From Parelaphostrongylus tenuis (lineage: Eukaryota > Nematoda > Chromadorea > Rhabditida > Metastrongylidae): a DNA stretch of 64,000 bases. The notes under the pieces are model-generated. The model made no database searches. It had not been told where the DNA came from and saw nothing but the letters and a program-made list of their open reading frames with translations. The translations under genes were made by a program, and so were the position numbers. Location of the stretch: positions 62,001-126,000 of the forward strand of contig JAHQIW010003658.1 in NCBI GenBank assembly GCA_019055375.1, written 5' to 3'. Each line of letters begins with the position of its first letter. Position 1 is the first letter of the stretch. This document shows positions 33,455 to 43,789 of the stretch, piece by piece.

Positions 33455-34580
33455 GGAACGTCACAACACTGCGGAAAAAGCAGTAAGAACGTTAGAAGTT
33501 TCGAGTATTACAGAATCATTCTAATCGGTTTATTGAGGGTCCTATATATGCACTTTGGATAATGTTTCGCTTAGGAGAGTGAGAATTAGTAGTTGATGTA
33601 TGCATATAACTAGAGAAAGTACTGATGGTTTGAAATGTCATGGGCGGGGATTTTTTTTTAAGAAATTGCATTGAATTATCTTCGCTAATTCAGATGGCAG
33701 TCACCAAAAAAAGTAATCTAGGTGTAGCGGCATTTCGATATCTGAAATGTTCCGTCTTATTGAAAAAAAGAGAAATCATAAAATTACGAGTGTCCTTGCA
33801 GGTGTTGGCAGTTCTTTGAAGTATCAACGTCTACTAAAAGAACGTGAAACTTTATGTGAATACTTATACATTCTATCCACTGAGATTATCTAAATGCTTT
33901 CCCTTATTGAGGCTTTTTGAATCACTTGCCCAGAATTAGCCGTATCAGTGGTCATTTCAGCTAGCAGCAGAACCAAGGGAATATAACCAATAAAGTGAAC
34001 CTTTGTTTTACATAACGCATTTCCTAATTTCATAAATGCCGTGTTCTGTTATCAACATACCACTGTGAAATCACTTCTCTATTCTCATGACTTCGTAGGT
34101 ACTGAGTCAACAGTGCATGCTTCACAAATCTATTTTAGACGCGAACTTTCCCGTGATTTGCATCAAGAAAAATGCCATTTTGACCGTTTTAGATACATAT
34201 CAACTGAAAAAGGAACTTCAGCGAAACGCTAGCATCAAAAATGTCTGCTGAAACACAGTTTGGAAACCCGAAAAATTGTGTGGGAGGTAAGCAGATGGGA
34301 CTGTCGTGAGCTCTCTAAGATTTTCCATCTTTTTCCTGGAGTAAAACAACATTTACTAGTCACAGCAGCCGCAACACTTTGCAGTGAAGTTTTAGGAAAT
34401 ATTCTAAATAATAGTGGGCAACCTTTGAAATGATTGCGATCGACTTGAAGTTACTGACTACTTTCTCTTACTTAGTCTAACAATTCCCAAGACCGACTGT
34501 CTATTAACCTCTTCATGCTTACAATACAATTTCTTATATCCTTCTTTAAACCAAACACGAGGTGTTACAATGAACTTTTT
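33455..34580. other. Unassigned sequence
   Basis: AT-rich, nothing recognised until Penelope-like sequence begins at about 34450-34585. Confidence 0.3.
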
Positions 34581-34584
34581 TGAC

Positions 34585-34619
34585 AGCTGACGTTTCTGCA
34601 GTTCGTCTTCTTCAGAGCC
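34585..34619 (-). ncRNA. Hammerhead-ribozyme-like core downstream of the Penelope-like ORF
   Basis: The minus strand reads GGCT, CTGAAGA, a 12-nt helix II segment, GAAA, CGTC, AGCT. Helix I pairs (GGCT with AGC). Helix II (AGACGAACTGCA) is poorly paired, so activity is doubtful. It lies about 70 bp after the ORF stop, where Penelope-like elements carry hammerhead motifs in their terminal repeats. Confidence 0.5.
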
Positions 34620-34691
34620 TGGAAAGGTCAAATTGTTCGCTATCCAATAAGCCAAACACCTCCAATACTCTCTTCGAAAAAATCACTAGAC

Positions 34692-35810
34692 CTAGATTTT
34701 AATCGCATCAAGCACAAAATCAACTCTCAACATACTCACCGCTTCAATCCAAAGTGCTTCGAGAAGTTTTCGCGCTGATGCTTTTTGTTCCTGCGCAAGG
34801 ATGGTGACTTTTATCTCAAAATCAGCTCCGTCGTGTTTCTGTCCTCTATGCATCCCTAGCGGGGTGTTTCGTCTATTAAGACGCTTGTCAGCTAGGTGTT
34901 CTTCTATGCGGGCATAGAGCGGCCTACCCGTTTCACCAATATATTTATAGCTACACGCTTTGCAAGAGAATAGGTAGACTGTATCTACGCTCATGCAATC
35001 GCCGTCTCTGCCGTTAGGACATATTTTACAATCTTTCATTATACAGAGACGGTCATATAAGCGGTTGCGAACTAGTTGGCGTTTTAGAGTATTCGGTGGT
35101 ATTTCAATAAGAGCCACCGATTGCTCTAAATGCGCCCTTTTCAAACAGCGTTTTATAGCTGTACTAATCTTATTTGAAAAGAACAAGAGGATGAACGGGA
35201 CTTTCCTTTTATTCAAGTTTTCGTTCGGAGGCGTACTATTTCCTCTAAACCTAAGCCGAGGGGTTACAGATTCATATCCATTAGAAATGGCTATTTCCCG
35301 AGCCAATTTCACAAATTCTACTCTCTGCTCCTCCCCAGTACATACGTTGGCTGCTGTTCAAAATATGTTCTTTATTAGCGCCTTCTTCGTATGTGAGGGA
35401 TGAGAAGAGAGACAGTGAACCAGGATATTTTTACTACTTGGCTTCCGGTACCACTTTGTAATGTAGCCGTTCTCGCCTAAGCCTATTTGCACGTTCAAGA
35501 AAGGGAGCCAATGATCTTTTGGTATCTCACGGGTAAACTTTATATACTCTGACTGTTCATTCAACAATCTAAAGCAATTATCTAGCTCCTCTTGAGTGGA
35601 GCAGATAACCAAACAGTCATCTATATACCTACAGTAGAGTAATGGCCGGAGATCCATCACTGGTGCTTCCACTTTCGATATAAAGGCAATCGCTAGGCTA
35701 GGCGCCAGTCGCTGCCCCATTGCCAGCCCTCTGATTTGTGCGAAATAATTCCCGGACCATCTAAAGATTGAGCAGTTCAGGCGATTTTTTAATAGGACCA
35801 TAATTATTTA
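34692..35810 (-). pseudogene. Penelope-like element: reverse transcriptase plus GIY-YIG endonuclease, 5'-truncated, one in-frame TGA
   Basis: The 5' part (35801-35358) holds the end of the reverse-transcriptase domain: LAMGQRLAPSLAIAF, the catalytic YIDD (residues 59-62 of that frame), LPFLNVQI and KWYRKPSSKN. A single TGA at 35360-35358 follows KKALIKNIF, and the same frame continues at once with TAANVCTGEEQRVEF and runs to 34692. The 3' part has Cys-rich spacing (C90, C95, C98 of that frame) and a GIY-YIG nuclease (VYLF, then YKYIGETGRPLYARIEEH, with a later Glu in ALWIE). PLEs insert by target-primed reverse transcription using this nuclease. The 5' end is cut at the junction with an RTE copy. 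Otherwise it is very well preserved. Confidence 0.85.
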
Positions 35811-35820
35811 TTATATTATT

Positions 35821-37134
35821 AATCGGAATCGGACCAACGGGTCGGTGGTCTTCCTTTAGAGCGCTTGACGTCCCGAGGAATCCATTCGGTAACGGCTCTC
35901 GTCCATCGGGTCTCGTTGAAGCGCATCACGTGTTCGGCCCACCTTATTTTCGATATCCTGGCGTGTAGAACGGCGTCTATGATTTTCGATCGCTGACGTA
36001 GGTCGGAACTTCGGATAATTTCTTTCATTTGCAAGATACGGAATACTCCTAGCATCGACCTTTCAACTGCGCGTTCGATAACGGCAAGTGATCTTTCATC
36101 CTGCTTACGTAGCGACCAGGTTTCTGATGCATACGTCAGAGCAGGGATATTTGTCGAGTCGAAAAGGTGGGCACGGAGTCGTATGTTCTTTGTCCTCTTC
36201 ACTACATCTTCGATGCTCTTAAACGTTCCCCAAGCCGCTCGTTTCCTCCTGCTCAACTCTGGAGCTAGGTCGTTCATCGTGTTGATTTCACGACCTAGAT
36301 AGATGTAACTGGAGCATTCGGAAATTGTCGTTCCGTTGAGCGTGAATGGGGTATTCGAAACCCATCCGTTGCTCATGAACATCGTTTTCGTTAGATTTAG
36401 TTGCAGACCAATCTTTCCTCAGGCGTTATCGAAATCGGTCAACATTCGTTCCGATTGGCTGATCTTTGGTGTTATGAGAACGATATCGTCAGCAAAGCGA
36501 AAATGCTTTAATTGTCGACCGTCAATTTTCACTCCCATTTCGTCCCATTCTAATGTTCGCATGACGTTTTGTAGGGTGGCAGTGAATAGTTTTGGCGGAA
36601 TTGTATCGCCTTGTCGAACCCCCCTTCTTTCGTCAGTGGCGAGATCGTTGTAGAATGGAGATATTTTGATCGCGAGATTTTCATAAAGCTCACAGAGGAT
36701 CATTATACACCGAGTAGGGACGCCCTGGTTATCCAGAGTCTCTGTAACCGCTTGAATTCCACTGAATCAAAGGCTTTCTTCAGATCGATTAAAGTGAGAC
36801 AGAGTGGTTGTTCGTACTCTTGTGAGACTTCAATGAGTCTTGTGATCGTGTGGATGTGGTCTATAGTACTAAATTATTTTCGGCACCCTGCTTGTTCGCA
36901 CGGCTCTCCTTTGTCCAGTGTTCTGTCAATCCTGTTCAGGATGACTCGACTGAACATTCCGCAGACAACGGGTAGCAAACAGATTGGGCGATAATTGCCT
37001 ATGTCGTGAAGGTCTCACTTTTTGAACAACAGCACGGTCTTGCTGGTTTTCCATTGAATTGGAACCTTGCATTCTGATAGGTAGGGAGTGAAGAGCCGAA
37101 CCAGGATGTTGATGAGAACTAGCGGTAGGTTCTT
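35821..37134 (-). pseudogene. RTE-clade retrotransposon, reverse-transcriptase region, both ends truncated
   Basis: Minus-strand frames run from a KTVLLFKK / DRQNTG segment (37020-36920), through the FIDLKKAFDS region (36790), RRGVRQGDTIPPKLF (36620) and FADDIVLITPKISQSERM (36500), to an open 187-codon stretch ending RPPTRWSDSD at 35819. One premature stop and frameshift near 36420 split the ORF. The last 60 or so codons and the 3' tail are missing at the junction with the Penelope-like element. The upstream end stops at a TA microsatellite. Confidence 0.85.
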
Positions 37135-37137
37135 TGT

Positions 37138-37191
37138 ATATGTATAAATAAATAAATATATATATATATATACATATATACATATATATAA
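37138..37191. repeat. TA-rich microsatellite
   Basis: TATATATATATATACATATA-type alternation, directly visible, at the truncated end of the RTE copy. Confidence 0.9.
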
Positions 37192-37194
37192 TGC

Positions 37195-37538
37195 CACAAA
37201 ATGTGATCTTAGCATCACAAAACCATCTAAACAAATAAACTGCCCCAAAGAGACTGCATGGTACTATTGTTTTTGAGCTTGCTAATTCTTTTCTTCATCA
37301 AAAATTTCATTGGCTGACATAAAACAAGTGTATGAACTGCTATTCAGAATGTGACCGTGATTATGAAATCTAACAAAGAGAGGTAGACTCTGCTCCATAA
37401 AAAACTGGGTGTTTCTTTTACTAACTATCTTAACATATTATTCTGAGTTTTGGCATATATTTGTTACCCTTTCCTAAAAACCTTGGCAGATATTTGTTTG
37501 TTCGACGACTAATTTGAGATTTCATCTACTTGTGTTTT
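37195..37538. other. Unassigned sequence
   Basis: No TM5 or other receptor exon is seen ahead of the following last-exon copy. Confidence 0.35.
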
Positions 37539-37540
37539 AT

Positions 37541-37799
37541 ACTATTCGAATTAGTAAGCTATTCGTCATCGAAATGACGATGTTCAACCTCCTACCAATC
37601 ATTGGCATATCTGGCTATGCACGCTTCTTTGTCGTCGCCTTCGAAAATCTCATGGTCGCCAACAGCATCTCTTCACCAGTTATGTTTTTTTATTTTCAAT
37701 AGAGACGTGCGAAAACTTGCTCGCAATGTGTTCCGAAATGATTCGAAATCAACCGTACTAGTTGTTTACCAACTGAGAAACCAACAATGTAACAACTAG
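37541..37799 (+). pseudogene. Srx-like chemoreceptor last exon, broken copy C
   Basis: It aligns end to end with 30912-31169: TIRISKLFVIEMTMF (TM6), PIIGISGYARFFVVAFENL (loop and TM7), then RDVRKLARNVFRND in the tail. Three lesions are visible. The acceptor AG is AT (TGTGTTTTAT). One codon is missing in TM7. One extra T in the run near 37684-37690 shifts the frame and creates TAG before RDVRK. No partner exons are seen nearby. Confidence 0.7.
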
Positions 37800-37984
37800 C
37801 TAACATCAAAAATCGCTGTTGAAATGAACTTAAGACTTCAGAGTACTGTGATAAATAAACAGTTGGAATCCCTCTAATTTTCTACATTTTTTTCTTTTAT
37901 CGTAAAAGAAAGAAGTAATCAATAGTCGCAGCAACTGCGATTCCTTGCACTAGCATTTCTATCACGTCGGTACAAAGGTACTGG

Positions 37985-38420
37985 CGTTTGCAAACCATGA
38001 ATTTTGAATGACCAAACAGAGCTCAGGTTCAAACACACCTTTGCTGATCAAAATAGGAGCTATTACAATCAACACATTTTGCCAACGAGAAATAATCTAG
38101 CTTATTCCAGTAACCTTACAATCGGCTCCTCGAAATTTGACGAACTCTTGAGAAGCATGTTCTGCCTTATGTTGACTGTGGTAACGTTTTTTCGCTCAAG
38201 AAGCTGTTGAGATGCTTAAGAACTGGTAGTCGGTGAGCACAAGGTCAGGCAAATATGAAAGATAGGGCAAGACGTTGCAGCCCAATTCTTCAACTTTTGA
38301 AGAGCGCGGCTATCAGCTAGCTCTAGTCAAGCCGTCATTCCTTTCGCACTAACTTTTCTCCCTCCTAATTTGCATCAGATAGAGGACAACTGTGGAATGG
38401 TTGACGGTGAGTTCCTCTGT
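37985..38420 (-). pseudogene. Internally deleted mariner (M5)
   Basis: The minus strand begins with EELTVNHSTVVLYLMQI (end of the helix-turn-helix domain, about 38415-38360). It then jumps to the C-terminal catalytic region: LQKLKNWAATSCP (38290) and a segment whose bases encode PDLVLTDYQFLKHL across frames (38250). KLLSE- and QNMLLKSSSNF-like pieces follow. The central catalytic block is gone. It resembles M7 at 51000 more than M1. Confidence 0.6.
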
Positions 38421-38424
38421 AGGA

Positions 38425-38720
38425 TTCCCTATAGTATTGAGAGGATCAGCTTTGCATTCGACTGACCATTTTCAGCTTACCATAGCCGGCCACTATGTTT
38501 TTCATTTTCAAGGCTGTCGTCTTCTTTGCAAAATTTTCTGAACTACCACTGCACTCGGAGATCGTTAGCATTTTCTGTTTCACATGCACTAATGATGTCG
38601 CGAGTTCTCTGCTGCTCGCGACCCAAGTGAACTTGCGAATTTGAACCAAAACTACTTTGGCACAAGCCAAAGCCCTTTTCATAGTTTAAAATAACATAAA
38701 ATAAAGGGTAAGTAGAACTA
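38425..38720. other. Unassigned sequence
   Basis: Nothing recognised. Confidence 0.35.
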
Positions 38721-38724
38721 TATC

Positions 38725-39110
38725 TAAGAGAATTGAGTGATGAGCAAAAACACGGCCTCAGGCGTGAATCAAACTCGTGTTTCATCCATACCGCGGACAC
38801 GCGTGCTACTACCACTACATCACCTAGGCACATTTGCCCTACCATTCAATTCTTCAACATCTCTATGTTAGCTATCATCCACCAACCTTTAACAGGTTTG
38901 GTCGGGTATGCGAATTCGCTTTATATACCCAGTTGAGCTGACATTGTATTAACTAATACTCGAGATTTCTAGTATTTGCAGTAAAAATAGCACTGTGGTG
39001 GCATCACACGTCCCAGCATGGATGAAACGCGAGATCGATTCCCGCCTGAGGCCGTGTTTTTGCTCGCCACTCAATTCTTTTTGGTGTATACGAAACATCA
39101 TAATACCATG
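38725..39110. repeat. Foldback family F2, second copy
   Basis: The left arm (38730-38830) and right arm (38995-39095) are inverted. Shared blocks are TGAGCAAAAACACGGCCTCA / TGAGGCCGTGTTTTTGCTC and the tRNA-like ATGGATGAAACGCGAG with box-B-like GATCGATTCC. The middle has CCAACCTTTAACAGGTTTGG and TCGGGTATGCGAATTCGC, matching the middle of the copy at 33090 in reverse. Confidence 0.6.
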
Positions 39111-39114
39111 GAAA

Positions 39115-39810
39115 ATGAAGTATAAAATGCTAGAAAATTTCGAGTAAATAAAACGTTATTAACAACAAAACTTAGAGCGAGAAATGCGAATTGAAATGAT
39201 ATATAGCATGACAGCCTTTTGTTAAGAATTTGCTCTAATTCGAAATTCAACTTATCCAGTAGCTTAATAAGATATGATGGCTTGATAGCTTCATTTCAGC
39301 GTGCATATTATATCATTTATTTGTTTTGAAAGATCTAATATTAATTAAATTACTGCACTTTTGCATGCGTCTTTAAATTATTCATTGATAACATACGATG
39401 TATCATTTGAGTCAGTAAAGATTCATTCTCAGTTCTGTATGAAACTCGCAGAACGTCTGCGCAGTAATGAGACGCGAAATCTAACAAAGCATTTATGAAT
39501 AGAAAGAACTTTTCATCAAAATAACAAATATAGTGAGAAGTTGAAAAACGCTCTGGATTCCTTTGAATGAAGCGGTTTGTTAAAATTTACGTAGACGCTT
39601 CAATATCAAGTTGGCCTAATAAACAGGGAATGTAGGGTAAATATGGGCAGGTATAAAGGTACTGTGATGTGATTACGACAGTTAATGTTGATTGTTGCTG
39701 TCTTTTATCCAAAGGAGGAGGCACTGTTTCTTTCACTACTTTTGAAAGCGTAATACGAATGCATATGTTAAAGGTTCGGAGTTGAAGATGCTCAATATCC
39801 TTACCTAACA
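39115..39810. other. Unassigned sequence
   Basis: Nothing recognised. Confidence 0.35.
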
Positions 39811-39814
39811 TCAC

Positions 39815-40990
39815 CTGTATCACCTGTCACCTGTCGTCCCGTTGATCGTCGAGTGACTCGAGCGGGTACCAGCAACTCTTCCATTTTTCCCTATCGCGTG
39901 CAAGAGTAACCCAGTGGGTCCTCCTTGCTCTAGGAATTCGCTGAGCATCATATCTTTCTTCCATCGCTTTCGTGAAGAAATCGGACCAACGGGTCAGTGG
40001 TCTTCCTTTAGAGCGCTTGACGTCCCGAGGAATCCAGTCGGTAACGGCTCTCGTCCATCGGTTGTCGTTGAAGCGCATCACGTGTCCGGCCCACCTTATT
40101 TTCGATATCCTGGCGTGTAGAACGGCGTCTCTGATTTTCGATCGTTGACGTAGGTCGGAAGTTCGGATCCTTTGTCTCATTTGCGAAATACGAGATACTT
40201 CTAGCATCGACACTTCGATTGCGCGTTCGATAACGCCAAGTGATCTTTCATCCTGCTTACGTAGCGACCAGGTTTCTGCTGCATACGTTAGGGCAGGGAT
40301 AATTGTCGAGTCGAAAAGGTGGGCACGGAGTCGGATGTTCTTTGTCCTCTTCACTACATCTTCGATGCTCTTAAACGTTCCCCAAGCCGCTCGTTTCCTC
40401 CTGCTCAACTCTGGGGCTAGGTCGTTCATCATGTTGATTTCACGACCTAGATAGATGTAACTGGAGCATTCGGAAATTGTCGTTCCGTTGAGCGTGAATG
40501 GGGCATTAGAAACCCATCCGTTCCTCATGAACATTGTTTTCGTTAGATTCAGTTGAAGACCGATCTTTCCACAGGCGTTATCGAAATCAGTCAACATTCG
40601 TTCCGCTTGGCTGATGTTTGGTGTTATGAGAACGATATCGTCAGCAAAGCGAAGATGGTTTAATTGTCGACCGTCAATTTTCACTCCCATTTCGTCCCAT
40701 TCTAATGTTCGCATGACGTTTTGTAGGGTGGCAGTGAATAGTTTTGGCGATATTGTATCGCCTTGTCGAACCCCTCTTCTTACGTCAATTGTGATATTGT
40801 TGTAGAATGGAGATATTCTGGTCGTGAAATCTTTATAAAGCTCACGAAGGATCATTATGTACCGAGTAGGGACGCCCTGGTTACCAGAGCCTCTATAACC
40901 GCTTCTGTTTCCACTGAATCAAAGGCTTTTTTCAGATCGATAAAAGTGAGACAGAGTGGTTGTTTGTACTCTCGCGAAACTTCAAACCTA
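39815..40990 (-). mobile_element. RTE-clade retrotransposon, best-preserved 3' half
   Basis: An open 342-codon frame runs from 40855 to the stop at 39827. It has GVRQGDTISPKLF (residues 28-40), the catalytic FADD (70-73), and the conserved RTE tail with RRKRAAWGTFKSIEDVVK, SKIRWAGHVMRF and KGRPLTRWSDFF. The initial Met is internal, not a true start: upstream codons encode NQGVPTRYI. An indel near 40895 separates these from FIDLKKAFDS (about 40940). The 3' end has short repeats of CAGGTGA. It is 5'-truncated at about 40990, so it cannot move by itself. It is the youngest-looking RTE here. Confidence 0.88.
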
Positions 40991-40994
40991 ACAT

Positions 40995-41685
40995 CAACAG
41001 CGATTTAATGTGGACAGGAGAAAACAGCAGATTGATGTCCAAGGATTAGATGATGGAGGAATCCTCCGCTTGGAAAGTCCGGATTCTGGTACAGTTATCA
41101 GTGGCCAAATGTCCAAAAGGATTAATAAAAGACAAACACAACCAGAAAGTTCCCAATCAACTCTATGCCAGAAATCTTTTTATTCAACTGTTTTTAGCGC
41201 TGATACGATGTGACAAATTTATGGCTTTGTCACTGGTGGATTTGGTACTCGATCAATATCACAGCAAATTCATGTATGAAATTTATGAGATTTTGGGTTA
41301 TTTGCCTCCCACAACATTTTGCCCAACGGTCTCGTAAAACATATGCAGCACCTTCGACTAAGCTCACATGTCGACAGAATTGATGCTACTACATTATAGG
41401 GTGTGTCAATTATGTCTTTTTGACGCTGAAGCTATTCTGGCACATGAGGTCTGATTCAGCACTTCGACAATCGCCTTCGGAGGACAACTCCCCTTACACA
41501 AAGGAATGGTCAACGAACATGTATACTGCTGCGCGTCAAGTGAAATTGCACTTTACACACGATGGAAATAACATATCAGTGCATGTCCAGTGACATGATC
41601 ACCGGACAGTGCAGTGATTAACAGTCGATTGTCGACTGTCGCAACACGAAGTTCATTACGGAGACAAACTCTCAGGCAAACTTTC
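40995..41685. other. Unassigned; unrecognised open frames
   Basis: Overlapping frames at 41010-41213 and 41050-41337 (+) resemble no family I know. Nothing else recognised. Confidence 0.25.
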
Positions 41686-41689
41686 TTCC

Positions 41690-41848
41690 GTGGAGCACCG
41701 CTCGAATGAAACATTTCATCTTTTACGAAAGGAGGTCGCTGAGTGGAGACTTATTCGAGCCGTGTTTCACCGGAGAGGGGTTAACTCAAACTGATCGAAA
41801 GCTAAGCCACAGCGAGGGCGAACACAGTGGGCGATCGATTCCAATTAT
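41690..41848 (+). repeat. Probable Penelope-like terminal remnant
   Basis: It shares a run of blocks with the inverse of 53890-54010: GGAGCACCGCTCGAATGAAA, ACTCAAACTGATCGAAAGC and CACAGCGAGGGCGAACACAG. Both copies end in a degenerate hammerhead-like core at the same relative position, which suggests a common terminal repeat. Confidence 0.4.
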
Positions 41849-41885
41849 CGGTTCTAGAGAAGACGAAAGTGTCGAAACATTCGCC
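41849..41885 (+). ncRNA. Degenerate hammerhead-like core
   Basis: CTAGAGA replaces CTGAAGA. Helix II is good (GAC-GAAAGT-GTC), followed by GAAAC and ATT as a possible cleavage triplet. The transposed bases in the core make catalysis unlikely. Confidence 0.3.
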
Positions 41886-41950
41886 AAATAAAACCTCTCA
41901 TTGGCCTCGCGCTACAGACTCAATGAATAGAAAAAAATATGATTGGATGA

Positions 41951-42030
41951 ACCCAATAATGTAGAGTGGTGTGCAAAACATTTGCGTCAGCTGAGATTCG
42001 AACCCAGACTTCACTCTTTCTGGGAGTAAA
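41951..42030. repeat. Foldback family F1, half copy
   Basis: Contains the inner-arm block (CCAATAATGTAGAGTGGTGT) and the tRNA-like 3' half in reverse (GCGTCAGCTGAGATTCGAAC), then stops at TTTCTGGGAG. Confidence 0.5.
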
Positions 42031-42284
42031 GTACAGGAAGGAAGGAACACCTATTACGTGCACTCACCTCTTTTTATGGTTTCCCAGCGAAGATCTCAAA
42101 ATACCCGCATGTTTTTGTGCAGTGTAATTTCGCTGATACTTTCTTTTATTAAGACTTCTTCAATAACTGACAAAGAAACAAGTGCATGATTGGCTTATGA
42201 AGAACAAATGGTCGTGAGCTACTCAATGTAGCGAATAGAAAGGATCTTTGCTCCTACAAAAACTCTAGCTTTTCCATCATTAAC

Positions 42285-42431
42285 TGTGCGCTAATAGCAC
42301 GTCCTTACCTGTTGTGTTGTTTATTTTCAATACAGATGTGCGAAAACTTGTTCGAAACGAAATTCGCAATGGCCATTCCATCCGTTCTCGTCGTAGTGCC
42401 GACAAAGAAAAAAAACACCGCAACAATCAAC
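42285..42431 (+). pseudogene. Srx-like chemoreceptor last exon, truncated copy E
   Basis: Only TM7 onward survives: TSLPVVLFIFNTDVRKLVRN corresponds to MSTPAMLLIFN-DVRKLARN. After a short deletion the frame shifts and the tail continues as IPSVLVVVPTKKKN to TAG, matching the VLVVVPTRKN tail of gene B. No TM6 or acceptor remains. Confidence 0.6.
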
Positions 42432-42434
42432 TAG

Positions 42435-43545
42435 CACTGAAAGACGTTATTGAAAAAAGTTTGCAAACAGGGATATATTATGGAAAATGAGCAAATATTA
42501 TTGCCACAAACTTCTTGAATTTTACTCTTTTTTTGTAGAATAAAGCAGCAGTAAATAGGCTAGATATCGCACTTTTTTACAATAGCATTATAAGAAAACG
42601 GTGAGGACTGATTATGCCAGAACCTGAAATGATAATCATCGAGATGAGGTCAAATACTGCTTGTGTTTATCAAGTTTTTAAGTCCAGCACGGAAGTTGCA
42701 TGTTTTTGTGCTTATGTTGCTTGGCAAATGTTTTTCCTAGAGTAATTTTTTACTCTGTAAGTTACTACACCGTTATAAATTTTTTGATTATTCATTACTA
42801 TTTTTCAGTCCAAACACTTGAGGCGATAAAAATTCATTCTCAGTTTATGAGAAACTTAGATGGAGGTAAAAGCTCCGAAGAGATTATAAAAGAGAATATT
42901 TGAAGGTACCTCAGTAGTTTAAAAATTTGCCGAAACTCATGAGGTTTATCAACAACACCTGACATTCAGGCATATGCCCAAGTAGTACACTGTCTCGAGG
43001 TCTCGGAAGACCAACGCATCAGTTTTGTAGCAGTAGGAGTTCAGTGGTGGTTTGGTGCGGTTGGCGAGTCTGAGATTTTTTGGCTCAGTGGAATTTGGGT
43101 GTAGCTGATGAGTTGCAGTACCGTTGATGTTCCGCGAGTTGACGCACCGAGTTCAAGCGATTCGGCTGACAAATCGGCTATGTTGCGACTCTGTGGTTAG
43201 CTTGTGATTCTGTTGCCCTCTGTATCGGGCGCTGTGTGTGGATCGATAGTATTAATGGTTTTGGCAAGGGTAGCCTCAAATTGACGGTAGTACCATAAGT
43301 GAATACTAGTTTATAACGAACAGTTAATATCCCGTAAGCGAACAATGAGTCTGCACAAACGAACATCCTAAAAATGTAAACATCCCAGTCACATCGTTGA
43401 AACAATATATACACAATTATAAACTATAATTATAAGTCGATCATATGCGACGATCACGTGACAGGAAGGCAAGATAAGTTTGCAAGTGATGAATGAGTGA
43501 GATTGTAGTGAAGTGATTCAACGAATATAATCATGAGAGGTACTC
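42435..43545. other. Unassigned sequence
   Basis: No gene or repeat recognised; a 67-codon frame at 42700 has a hydrophobic start but no family signature. Confidence 0.35.
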
Positions 43546-43550
43546 TATAT

Positions 43551-43785
43551 GGTAGCCCTGTGGCCGAGTGTTTACGATGCTGTTCGCTGCCAGCGTGGAG
43601 CTGAGCTCCACCCCTCAACACTGTCCGACAGTCAACAAGAACGTCCTGTGGAACGCCATAGCCAGGTTATCCTGGAGATTGCAAGGAAGCGTGCTGAATC
43701 AGCAATCTATGACATTCGATAGGAAGACGAAAACGAATCGATTGCTAGAAGCACCGGGATCCGCACAATTAAGATTGTGGTGACG
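43551..43785 (+). repeat. SINE family S1, plus-strand copy with clear tRNA head
   Basis: The head has box A (TGGCCGAGTG, 43561-43570, typical of tRNA-Ser/Leu) and a box-B-like GTGGAGCTGAGCTCCACCCC. The body has AACACTGTCCGACAGTCAAC, AAGAACGTCCTGTGGAACGC and CTGGAGATTGCAAGG. The tail is TTGCTAGAAGCACCGGGATC. This copy gives the best view of the family's polarity. Confidence 0.65.
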
Positions 43786-43789
43786 GGGT

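Noticed and set aside
34458..34655. 65-codon minus frame downstream of the Penelope-like ORF as a gene
   Set aside because: It runs straight through the hammerhead-like core and PLE 3' end, so it is untranslated element sequence.
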